A stretch of 5,020 bases of DNA from Candidatus Omnitrophota bacterium (GTDB taxonomy: Bacteria; Omnitrophota; Gorgyraeia; Zapsychrales; Fredricksoniimonadaceae), in NCBI GenBank assembly GCA_016206745.1, contig JACQQW010000104.1, forward strand, positions 1-5,020. The letters run 5' to 3'. The translations under genes were made by a program, and so were the position numbers. Each line of letters starts with the position of its first letter. The stretch's first letter is position 1. Below are positions 1-5,020 of this stretch, in pieces. The notes under the pieces are model-generated. The model searched no databases and was not told where the DNA came from. It was given only the letters and a program-made list of their open reading frames with translations.

Positions 1-421
1 CCAAGAAACCATGTCCCTGGCCGCGCAATTCACCAGGCATTTAAAGCCCGGTGACATTATATTTCTGGAGGGGGAGTTGGGCGCGGGCAAGACGGTTTTT
101 ACCAAGGGCATGGCCAAGGCCTTGAGGGTCAATCCCCAAAAGGTCACCAGCCCCACGTTTGTTTTAATGAATTATTATAAAGGCAAACTGCCCATATACC
201 ATTTTGATTTGTACCGCCTGGAAAATTCGGAGGAATTAAAAACGGTGCAGTTGGACGAGTATTTTTACGGCGACGGCATCAGCGTCATCGAATGGCCGCA
301 GCGTCTGGGGGGTTTTGCGCCCAAACAACATTGGCTGGTGGCATTAAAACATAAAAGCGAACATCAACGGCAGATATGCATCTCTTATCCATCGAATCCT
401 CAACGAAAATTTTCGCTTTAG
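1..421 (+). CDS. tsaE: tRNA t6A biosynthesis ATPase TsaE, 5'-partial
   Basis: TsaE is the small P-loop ATPase of the cytoplasmic TsaBDE complex, which installs threonylcarbamoyl on A37 of ANN-decoding tRNAs. Numbering from the ATG at 11, the sequence shows the Walker A motif GELGAGKT (21-28), the family motif SPTF (47-50), HFDLYRL (64-70) and IEWPQRLG (93-100), ending in a basic tail. The reading frame is open upstream of that ATG to the window edge (codons for Gln-Glu-Thr from position 2). Family members have a 'eeT' segment just before the first helix, so this ATG is probably internal and the true start lies outside the window. The visible 139 codons are close to the usual length of about 150. 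The stop lies inside tsaB, with a 46-nt overlap. Identification is firm; only the start is unknown. Confidence 0.95.
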   Translation, partial: QETMSLAAQFTRHLKPGDIIFLEGELGAGKTVFTKGMAKALRVNPQKVTSPTFVLMNYYKGKLPIYHFDLYRLENSEELKTVQLDEYFYGDGISVIEWPQRLGGFAPKQHWLVALKHKSEHQRQICISYPSNPQRKFSL

Positions 422-1083
422 CCGTATCCAGGGACGGTCAGATATTGCGTTACCGCAATTTGAAGACCCATAAAGTCCTGGAAGATTCCATGATCCCGGC
501 CATTGACCGGATTTTGTCCTCCGCCGGTGTTCCGTTTAAGAAACTGGATGCTTTTGCCATTGGCTTAGGTCCCGGGTCATTCACCAGCCTGCGGGTGGGG
601 CTGTCGACGGTGAAAGCTTTTGCCATGGCAACACATAAGCCCGTGGTTGGGGTGTGCAGTCTGGATGTGATTGCACAAGGGGCAGGGTCTATTGGCTGCG
701 ATGAAATCTGCGTGATTACGGACGCGCGGCGGGATTTATTGTACAGCGCCTTTTATCAAAAGGCCGCTGATGGCCTAAAACTCAAAGGTGATTATCAATT
801 GGCCGATTTAAAGACGATTTTGGAACAAGCGCGGGGACGCACCTTGTTTGTGGGGGATGGCGCAGGGATGTGCCGCCAGGCCATTGAGCGCGGTTATGAA
901 GAACATGCCCGATCCAATCCGACGGATTGTGTTTGCCTTTTTGCCCCGGAGAAATTCTGGTTTCCTCGAGGACGGCATTTGGCTAAACTGGGGTTTGAGC
1001 GTCTTTCCAAAGGGCAAAGCGATGACGCGGCAAAGCTTGTGCCGATGTATTTATACCCGCGTGACTGTCAGGTGGGCCGATGA
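376..1083 (+). CDS. tsaB: tRNA t6A biosynthesis protein TsaB
   Basis: TsaB is the catalytically inactive ASKHA-fold partner that dimerises with TsaD and recruits TsaE for t6A synthesis. The product has 235 residues, normal for bacterial TsaB. It opens with the first beta strand of the ASKHA fold (MHLLSIESST), carries the hallmark GLGPGSFTSLRVG (63-75), and has DARRDLLYSAFY (116-127), matching the usual 'iDARr.evY.a.y'. The metal-binding histidine pair of TsaD is absent, as expected for TsaB. The start at 376 is chosen because it places the first strand at the N-terminus and the next Met is at codon 39. No Shine-Dalgarno sequence is visible before it, so translation probably depends on ribosomes finishing tsaE, which it overlaps by 46 nt. 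The stop overlaps the alr start. The rimI gene often found beside tsaB is not here. Confidence 0.95.
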   Translation: MHLLSIESSTKIFALAVSRDGQILRYRNLKTHKVLEDSMIPAIDRILSSAGVPFKKLDAFAIGLGPGSFTSLRVGLSTVKAFAMATHKPVVGVCSLDVIAQGAGSIGCDEICVITDARRDLLYSAFYQKAADGLKLKGDYQLADLKTILEQARGRTLFVGDGAGMCRQAIERGYEEHARSNPTDCVCLFAPEKFWFPRGRHLAKLGFERLSKGQSDDAAKLVPMYLYPRDCQVGR

Positions 1084-2210
1084 ATGTTGTTTGGGCGGAA
1101 ATCGACCTGAAGGCCTTGGCCTATAATTTCCATCAATTGCAGAAATTGGCCGGTCATCACATGTCCGGCAATGATCTTATGCCCGTCATCAAAGCGGAGG
1201 CTTATGGCCATGGCATGGTCGAAGTGGCCAAAACACTCGATGAGCAGGGATGCCGTTTTTTTGGCGTTTCCAATGCGGCTGAAGGCAGGGCCTTGCGGGA
1301 GGCGGGTTTTAAACAGAAAATCCTTTTATTTGAGAGCACTTTGACCGGCGACGCGCAGGGCATTGCCGAATACGCGTTGACGCCGACGGTGTGCGCCATG
1401 GGACTGGCCAAAGCGCTTGAAATCCAAGCCCAACGCGCGAACACGGAAATCCCCATTCATATAAAAGTGGACACCGGCATGGGGCGGCTGGGATTAGATG
1501 AGGCCGGGGCCTTGGCCTTTGTGGAAGAAATACGCGAAACCTGTCCGCTCCTGACCCTGGAGGGCATTTACACGCATTTTCCCTTGGCCGACACCGACCG
1601 GGAATTCACCTTTGCCCAAATGCGGCGGTTTAGGGACATTGTGTTTAGTCTGGAAAACCGGTTCATTACCTTTAAATACGTCCATGCCGGCAATAGCATG
1701 GGCCTGGGGGATTATAAGTCGGAGCTTTTTAACCTCGCCCGGCCGGGGCTCATGCTCTATGGGTTATACCCGTCCCGGGAATTGAAATCCAAATTGACGC
1801 TCAAACCCGTAATGGCGGTCAAGACCAAAATTATTTTCGTCAAGACCATTGCCAGAGGCCGGGGCATCAGTTACGGACACACCTTTAAAGCCAAACACGA
1901 CATGGCCATTGCCGTTTTGCCCGTGGGGTACAGCAATGGGTATTTGCGGGCCCTGTCCAATAAAGCCTTTGTTTTGATTGCCGGCCTGCGCTGTCCGGTG
2001 ATCGGCCGGGTGACCATGGACCAGATGATGGTTGATATTACGTCCATCGGACCATCCGGCTATATGCCCAAGATTGGGGACGAAGCGGTCTTGATCGGCG
2101 CCCAAAAAGACGCGCATATCAGCGCTGATGAAGTCGCCGATTGGGCCGGCACCATCAGCTATGAAATCCTCTGCTCGCTGGGCGGCCGTCTTCCCAGGGT
2201 TTTTCTTTGA
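1080..2210 (+). CDS. alr: alanine racemase (PLP-dependent)
   Basis: Cytoplasmic alanine racemase interconverts L- and D-alanine and supplies D-Ala for peptidoglycan. The 376-residue length is typical. The N-terminal TIM barrel holds the PLP Schiff-base lysine K38 in IKAEAYGHG (37-45), HIKVDTGMGRLG (127-138) with K129 and R136, the HAGNS segment (202-206) and R221 of RPG. The C-terminal beta domain holds the second catalytic base Y265 in ISYGHTF, and the MDQ motif (313-315) of the substrate entryway, ending in LGGRLPRVF. Two motif positions are less usual: E40 where Asn or Asp is common (KANAYGHG/KADAYGHG), and GYSNG (283-287) where GYADG is common. Neither change removes a known catalytic residue. 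The start overlaps the tsaB stop as ATGA (1080-1083), and AGGTGG at 1070-1075 is a reasonable Shine-Dalgarno sequence. Role in catabolism (dadX-like) versus wall synthesis cannot be told from sequence. Confidence 0.97.
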   Translation: MNVVWAEIDLKALAYNFHQLQKLAGHHMSGNDLMPVIKAEAYGHGMVEVAKTLDEQGCRFFGVSNAAEGRALREAGFKQKILLFESTLTGDAQGIAEYALTPTVCAMGLAKALEIQAQRANTEIPIHIKVDTGMGRLGLDEAGALAFVEEIRETCPLLTLEGIYTHFPLADTDREFTFAQMRRFRDIVFSLENRFITFKYVHAGNSMGLGDYKSELFNLARPGLMLYGLYPSRELKSKLTLKPVMAVKTKIIFVKTIARGRGISYGHTFKAKHDMAIAVLPVGYSNGYLRALSNKAFVLIAGLRCPVIGRVTMDQMMVDITSIGPSGYMPKIGDEAVLIGAQKDAHISADEVADWAGTISYEILCSLGGRLPRVFL

Positions 2211-2235
2211 TTGTCCGTTCAATGTGTGATATACT
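2207..2235 (+). promoter_or_regulatory. sigma70-type promoter of the toxin-antitoxin operon
   Basis: A -35 box TTGATT (2207-2212) lies exactly 17 nt before a -10 box TATACT (2230-2235). The -10 box is preceded by TGA (2227-2229), giving an extended -10 (TGnTATACT). The -35 box overlaps the alr stop codon TGA (2208-2210). Transcription would start near 2242 and give a leader of about 50 nt before the antitoxin ATG. This is inferred from consensus matching and assumes a standard housekeeping sigma factor. Confidence 0.6.
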
Positions 2236-2258
2236 TAATTCAGATGAATTCGGAATTA
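2236..2258 (+). promoter_or_regulatory. inverted repeat, candidate antitoxin operator
   Basis: TAATTC (2236-2241) and GAATTA (2253-2258) form perfect 6-bp inverted arms separated by 11 bp. A third half-site sits between them: GAATTC at 2246-2251 is itself palindromic, so AATTC/GAATT pairs also occur at 2237-2250 (4-bp gap) and 2247-2257 (1-bp gap). The cluster starts right after the -10 box and spans the predicted transcription start, where AbrB-type antitoxins commonly bind to repress their own operon. Its role as an operator is inferred. Confidence 0.4.
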
Positions 2259-2275
2259 CTGACTAATACTGATTA
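2255..2275 (+). repeat. tandem 10-bp direct repeat in the leader of the toxin-antitoxin operon
   Basis: ATTACTGACTA (2255-2265) is followed by AATACTGATTA (2265-2275), with 9 of 11 positions identical at a spacing of 10 bp, about one helical turn. It lies between the inverted repeat and the ribosome binding site. Phased direct repeats could be a second set of binding sites for the antitoxin or its complex with the toxin. The sequence is AT-rich, so chance similarity is possible. Confidence 0.35.
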
Positions 2276-2280
2276 TATTA

Positions 2281-2287
2281 AAGGAGG
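2281..2287 (+). promoter_or_regulatory. strong Shine-Dalgarno sequence of the antitoxin gene
   Basis: AAGGAGG sits 5 nt before the ATG at 2293. It is the best ribosome binding site in the window and is stronger than the AGGAG (2552-2556) before the toxin gene. This fits the need of such operons to make antitoxin in excess of toxin, and it fixes the antitoxin start. Confidence 0.8.
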
Positions 2288-2292
2288 CCTTC

Positions 2293-2571
2293 ATGGTAAG
2301 CACATTGCCTAAATCCGTTAAGCTTTGGGGGCGGGGGCAGCTCACCATTCCCAAGGAAGCGCGCGAGGCCTTAAAGCTGGGTGATGAGGCCCAATTAAAT
2401 GTATTTGTGGTCGGGCAATGCCTTATGTTGACCCCAAAGCGTTTGATGAGGGCCTCGCTGGCCAAAGACGTGGAAAAAAGCATGAAGGAGCAAAGGCTCA
2501 GCCTGAAAGATTTGCTCAATGATTTAAAGATAGAGCGCCGGCGCTATACGCAGGAGAAGCATGCCGGATAA
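2293..2571 (+). CDS. AbrB/MazE-type antitoxin
   Basis: A small DNA-binding antitoxin of 92 residues. Residues about 5-50 form a SpoVT/AbrB swapped-hairpin domain, recognised by the GRGQLTIPKEAREALKLG segment (13-30), the usual 'G.vtIPkeiR..L.l..Gd' pattern, followed by two beta strands ending in LTPKR. Residues 51-92 are a charged, helix-rich tail (KDVEKSMKEQRLSLKDLLNDL and onward) of the kind that wraps around and blocks a toxin active site. The start is fixed by AAGGAGG 5 nt upstream. It overlaps the next gene, a PIN-domain toxin, by 11 nt, the standard antitoxin-first order. By family knowledge it should neutralise that toxin and repress its own promoter, probably at the repeats at 2236-2275. 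The partner assignment is inferred from adjacency. Confidence 0.85.
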   Translation: MVSTLPKSVKLWGRGQLTIPKEAREALKLGDEAQLNVFVVGQCLMLTPKRLMRASLAKDVEKSMKEQRLSLKDLLNDLKIERRRYTQEKHAG

Positions 2572-3013
2572 TCAGTGGAAGGTCTTTCTTGACACCAATG
2601 TCCTTATCGCCGGCCTGGTATCCCGCACCGGGGCATCAGCGGCGATTTTGGACCTTGGAGAGGCGGAAGAAATCCGCATCGTCATCAGCCGGCATGTCCT
2701 TATAGAAGCCGACCGCGTTTTTTTAGCCAAATTTTCCCCTCTTATTGATCGATTCCGGATGTTTATCAAGAATTTAGCCCCGCTACTCATCGATGATCCG
2801 CAACCCCAAGCTGTGCGTGAAGCCGGGAAAGTCATTGAGCCCGACGATGCGCCCATCTTGGCGGCCGTTAAAAATGAAGATATCGACTATCTGGTCACAT
2901 TAAATACAAAGCATTTTAAAACAGCCAAAGCGCGGGCTTACCTATCGACCCCCATCCTGACCCCAGGAGAATTTCTCACCGCTTTCCGCGCATTCTGGGA
3001 AAAAAATAGTTGA
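2561..3013 (+). CDS. PIN-domain toxin, putative endoribonuclease
   Basis: The 150-residue product matches the PIN-domain toxins (VapC-like; it resembles the 'putative toxin-antitoxin system toxin component, PIN family' group), which are Mg2+-dependent RNases. The metal-binding acids are visible: D11 in VFLDTNVLIAGL, E49 in SRHVLIEADRV (43-53), and D95/D96 in EPDDAPILAAV (93-103). The fourth position, often Asp in 'LVTGD', is Asn here (LVTLNTKHF, 111-119). Asn occurs there in part of this subfamily, so the protein need not be inactive. The start at 2561 has AGGAG at 2552-2556 and overlaps the antitoxin gene by 11 nt, suggesting coupled translation. The frame is intact to TGA at 3011-3013. The RNA target cannot be inferred. 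The gene is convergent with lptG. Confidence 0.85.
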   Translation: MPDNQWKVFLDTNVLIAGLVSRTGASAAILDLGEAEEIRIVISRHVLIEADRVFLAKFSPLIDRFRMFIKNLAPLLIDDPQPQAVREAGKVIEPDDAPILAAVKNEDIDYLVTLNTKHFKTAKARAYLSTPILTPGEFLTAFRAFWEKNS

Positions 3014-3018
3014 TCTTT

Positions 3019-3045
3019 TCGGTTAATCATGGAAACCGATTTCTT
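3019..3045 (+). terminator. weak candidate terminator after the toxin gene
   Basis: TCGGTT (3019-3024) and AACCGA (3034-3039) form a 6-bp stem with a 9-nt loop, followed by TTTCTT, starting 5 nt after the toxin stop codon. Position is right but the stem is short and the T-run is interrupted. Confidence 0.3.
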
Positions 3046-3148
3046 GAAATCCAACGAGATGCTTTTGGTACCCGGATTTATGCTTTCGTTCCAACTCTAA
3101 TAATTGGTGCCTTTTGACCGCTTCTTTTAAAGCTTCCCGCTTTAGAAA
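3023..3148 (-). pseudogene. C-terminal remnant of an antitoxin gene
   Basis: This frame on the - strand reads for 41 codons to TAA (3023-3025), and it is not the frame of lptG. The peptide is an amphipathic, highly charged helix (REALKEAVKRHQLLELERKH) followed by KSGYQKHLVG and a short tail with E and aromatic residues. From memory, this resembles the C-terminal end of a family of MazE/CopG-like antitoxins with the pattern 'LE..H..GY.k.PV...EF..WE.EQ.WGD'. Here the conserved Pro after YQKH is Leu and the WE.EQ end is missing. No ATG, GTG or TTG is available near its 5' side, and the frame runs back into lptG without an N-terminal DNA-binding domain, so it looks like a decayed 3' fragment. It does not resemble the intact AbrB-type antitoxin at 2293. 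The likeness is recalled, not computed; a chance open frame is the alternative. Confidence 0.45.
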
Positions 3149-3156
3149 TTTTTTTT
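3125..3156 (+). terminator. candidate intrinsic terminator in the convergent gap
   Basis: TAAAGC (3128-3133) pairs with GCTTTA (3139-3144) around a 5-nt loop. The stem extends outward by a T-G wobble and two T-A pairs (3125-3127 with 3145-3147), and eight T residues follow at 3149-3156. On the + strand this has the hairpin plus T-tract form of an intrinsic terminator, though the stem is AT-rich and so only moderately stable. It overlaps the last codons of lptG, whose AAA AAA AAT codons supply the T-tract on the opposite strand. It would stop toxin transcription from running into lptG antisense. On the - strand the hairpin has no T-tract. Confidence 0.45.
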
Positions 3157-4251
3157 GATGGCGATGGCGGCTATGGTCAAAAAGACCGCGGGCGCCAGCC
3201 AGGCCGCGGCCAGTGGTTCCAGGGCCCCGCCTTTGCCCAGCGCCAGACCCACCGCGTCCAGGACATAATACAGGAACCCGATTATGACCGCGATGCCGAT
3301 GGCGGCGAAGGTCGCGGCCTTGCGGCGTCCCGTTTGAAGGGCAAACGGCAGCCCCGCCAGGACAATGACCAGGGTGCGGAAGGGGAAGGCGATCTTTTGG
3401 TGCAGGTCCACCTCGAGGTTATTGATGGTTTTAATCGCCCCGCTGCCGGAAAAACGGTTGATGTATGCGGACAATTGTTTGATGTTCATGGCCGTGACGT
3501 CCATCCGCTGTCTTAGAAAATCCTTCGGGGTCTCCTTGATGTCCATTAATTTTTCCTGGTAAATCTTGACCTCGCCGGGGACATTGGGGAGGTTTGTATT
3601 GTATTCGGTGATCTGGCAATTAAAGAATTTCCAGGCGATGTCGCCGGTCCATTTGCCTTTGAGCGCCACGATTTTTTCCCGCAGGTTCTGGTGTTCGTCG
3701 TGGCCTATGATGGTAACCCTTGAGAGCTCGTTGGTATTCGGGTCAAAGGCCTCCACGAAGAACAGCCGGTTCTTCATGCCGTAAAAGGTGAGGTTTTTGA
3801 TCGGGGGCCGGCCCTTGTCTTTGTCCGCGACGGTGATCTTGATCTGCTGCTCGCGGATTTCCTGGTTGGCGATGGACGATTGCGGCACAAAGCGTTCATT
3901 GACCAAAAAGACAAACGCGCACACCAGCGCGGCAAAAATGAGGGCGGGGCGGGTGATGTGCCAGAAGTCCATGCCGGAAGCGCGCGCGGCGATGATCTCA
4001 TTGTTGCCGTTTAAGCTGCTGTAGGTAAACAGCACGGCGATCAGGCATGCCATGGTGGAGGTGTTGACAATGACCATGGGCAGGAATGAAACATAATATT
4101 GGGCGATCACCGTCAGGGGCACTTTTTTCTCGATAAAGTCCTGCAGGCTGCCGAAGGTGTCGATGAGGATAAATAAAAAGGCGAAACAGATGACGGTGCC
4201 TATAAAAATACCGGCGATGGATTTGAGGACATAGCGGTCTAGGATGCGCAT
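3142..4251 (-). CDS. lptG: LPS export ABC transporter permease LptG
   Basis: LptG is an inner-membrane subunit of LptB2FG, which extracts lipopolysaccharide and passes it to the periplasmic Lpt bridge. The 369-residue protein has the family layout. An N-terminal ILDRYVLKSI segment comes before TM1 (about 12-33). TM2 is at about 55-80, the cytoplasmic NNEIIAARASG motif at 83-93, and TM3 at about 102-120 ending in NERFVPQSS. A periplasmic beta-jellyroll domain (about 130-250) follows, then an amphipathic stretch, then TM4-6 (about 290-308, 312-333, 345-365) with KIAFPFRTLVIVLAGLPFAL and a GxLEPLAAAW loop. The start at 4251 puts MRILDRY at the N-terminus as in homologues; a longer frame from 4305 adds 18 polar residues inside lptF. 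It overlaps lptF by 13 nt and only a weak GGA lies upstream, suggesting coupling. LptG rather than LptF is inferred from gene order. Confidence 0.9.
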   Translation of the reverse strand: MRILDRYVLKSIAGIFIGTVICFAFLFILIDTFGSLQDFIEKKVPLTVIAQYYVSFLPMVIVNTSTMACLIAVLFTYSSLNGNNEIIAARASGMDFWHITRPALIFAALVCAFVFLVNERFVPQSSIANQEIREQQIKITVADKDKGRPPIKNLTFYGMKNRLFFVEAFDPNTNELSRVTIIGHDEHQNLREKIVALKGKWTGDIAWKFFNCQITEYNTNLPNVPGEVKIYQEKLMDIKETPKDFLRQRMDVTAMNIKQLSAYINRFSGSGAIKTINNLEVDLHQKIAFPFRTLVIVLAGLPFALQTGRRKAATFAAIGIAVIIGFLYYVLDAVGLALGKGGALEPLAAAWLAPAVFLTIAAIAIKKNF

Positions 4252-5020
4252 AGTTTCCAGTTTAAACCAAGGACAATGACGCCCAGGATGATGTCGGGGG
4301 CCCACATGGTCAAGGCGGGATCCATCACATTCTGGCTGGCCAAACCCTGGCAGGCCAGGGACAATAGGTAATAGGGCGCGGCAAAAAGGACGGCGAATAA
4401 AATATTGGCGGATTTGGCCCGGCGGTGGGTAATGACCGCAAATGGAAAGCCCAGCAATATGAACAATAACGGGGTCATGGACCAGGCCAGCCGGCGATGG
4501 TATTCGGTGATCAGCGGCGAGGCGTCAATGGACATTGCGCCGAACTCTTTGGCCTTGGCCTGTAGTTCCTGCAGGGTCATGGCTTTTGGCTTTTTGTCCG
4601 CCCTGGCCCTTTTTTTGGAAAGGTCCATGGTTATGAAGGAGTTTTGGAAATTGAGTTTATAAAAATTATTGGGGTTCTTCAAGTCCGGTTCGTCGGAGGT
4701 GCCGTTGATCAATTTCAGCATGATTTTGTCCTGGCTTGGGACTTTGACGAACTCGCCTTCCTGGGCAATGATGGTGCGCGTCGGTTTATTGGGCTGGGGC
4801 TGGTAGATCCGCACCCCGTAAAGCCGGTCATTGTCGATGCGGTAGATAAAAATGATGTATTTGTCGAATGCATTGATGAAACTGCCGGCCTCCAGCATGG
4901 CGATGGGGTTTTGGCTGCCGGTTTCCTGCAAGATGCGGGTTTGCGCGTCGTAAGCGGCGGGGATGATGCGGTCATTGAGGATATGCACCAAAAGGCCCAG
5001 GATGATGCCGATGACCGCCA
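4239..5020 (-). CDS. lptF: LPS export ABC transporter permease LptF, 5'-partial
   Basis: LptF pairs with LptG in the LptB2FG LPS extractor. Only the last 259 residues are visible; full LptF is about 360, so TM1, TM2 and the cytoplasmic loop lie beyond the window edge. The visible part starts within TM3 (AVIGIILGLLVHIL), then NDRIIPAAY enters the periplasm, followed by a beta-rich jellyroll domain (about 30-140) and the KAMTLQEL segment characteristic of the family before a long helix. The C-terminal half has EYHRRLAWSMTPLLFILLGFPFAV with TM4 (about 177-197), TM5 (about 203-224) and TM6 (about 240-256). The open frame continues upstream of a TTG at 4991 through hydrophobic codons, so that TTG is not the start. 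It is promoter-proximal to lptG and its stop lies inside lptG. The LptF/LptG assignment rests on usual operon order. Confidence 0.87.
   Translation of the reverse strand, partial: AVIGIILGLLVHILNDRIIPAAYDAQTRILQETGSQNPIAMLEAGSFINAFDKYIIFIYRIDNDRLYGVRIYQPQPNKPTRTIIAQEGEFVKVPSQDKIMLKLINGTSDEPDLKNPNNFYKLNFQNSFITMDLSKKRARADKKPKAMTLQELQAKAKEFGAMSIDASPLITEYHRRLAWSMTPLLFILLGFPFAVITHRRAKSANILFAVLFAAPYYLLSLACQGLASQNVMDPALTMWAPDIILGVIVLGLNWKLCAS

Noticed and set aside
848..1126. 92-codon + strand frame spanning the tsaB-alr junction
   Set aside because: It overlaps two firmly identified genes in another frame and shows no family motif.
1764..2222. 152-codon open frame on the - strand inside alr
   Set aside because: It lies wholly opposite a well-supported gene, has no recognisable domain, and looks like a codon-bias shadow.
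3038..3051. GATTTC-TT-GAAATC perfect inverted repeat
   Set aside because: The 2-nt gap and AT-rich arms make a poor hairpin, and it competes with the hairpin at 3019-3039; no T-tract follows.
3029..3100. 23-codon ATG frame on the + strand in the convergent gap
   Set aside because: Too short, no ribosome binding site, no motif; the - strand frame over the same bases has clearer protein-like character.
3068..3110. Possible hairpin between GGTACC and GGTGCC
   Set aside because: Needs a wobble pair and a loop of about 30 nt, and no T-run follows, so it is unlikely to act as a terminator.
4252..4305. N-terminal extension of lptG by 18 residues from an ATG at 4305
   Set aside because: The extra residues are polar and Pro/His-rich, overlap lptF by 67 nt, and precede the family N-terminus MRILDRY, which has its own ATG at 4251.
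4239..4991. TTG at 4991 as the start of a 250-residue lptF
   Set aside because: It falls inside a transmembrane segment, and the frame stays open and hydrophobic upstream to the window edge; homologues need about 100 more residues before it.
1..5020. CRISPR arrays, tRNA or rRNA genes, insertion sequences, riboswitches
   Set aside because: I saw no spaced repeat array, cloverleaf, rRNA-like stretch, transposase motif or known riboswitch core; nearly all of the window is coding.

Overview
The window looks like chromosome from a Gram-negative, diderm bacterium. The lptF/lptG pair, which exports lipopolysaccharide, implies an outer membrane. The other recognisable genes (tsaE, tsaB, alr) are bacterial housekeeping genes. 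Base composition is roughly balanced and genes are tightly packed. The mix fits a genome from a little-cultured diderm phylum (an Omnitrophota-like lineage would fit), but this is only an impression and nothing here proves the taxonomy.

Left part (1-2210, + strand): a compact run of three overlapping genes, tsaE (5' end cut by the window edge), tsaB and alr. TsaE and TsaB work with TsaD and TsaC in making the t6A base of tRNAs. Alr makes D-alanine for peptidoglycan. The overlaps (46 nt, then an ATGA overlap of 4 nt) point to one transcript with translational coupling.

Middle part (2207-3013, + strand): a two-gene toxin-antitoxin module, an AbrB/MazE-type antitoxin followed by a PIN-domain ribonuclease toxin with an 11-nt overlap. 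It has its own well-formed promoter, whose -35 box overlaps the alr stop codon. Two sets of short repeats between the -10 box and the ribosome binding site are candidate operators.

Convergent gap (3014-3141): no complete gene. On the - strand it carries what looks like the C-terminal remnant of a second, unrelated antitoxin, which runs into the 3' end of lptG in another frame. Two hairpins on the + strand are candidate terminators for the toxin transcript.

Right part (3142-5020, - strand): lptG (complete) and lptF (missing its N-terminal part beyond the window edge), overlapping by 13 nt. They encode the two membrane subunits of the LptB2FG transporter that extracts LPS from the inner membrane.

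Most of the window is ordinary core genome. The parts worth a second look are the toxin-antitoxin control region, the antitoxin remnant, and the A8 tract with a following hairpin at the end of lptG, which lies in the right phase for a -1 shift into the remnant. I see no clearly new system.
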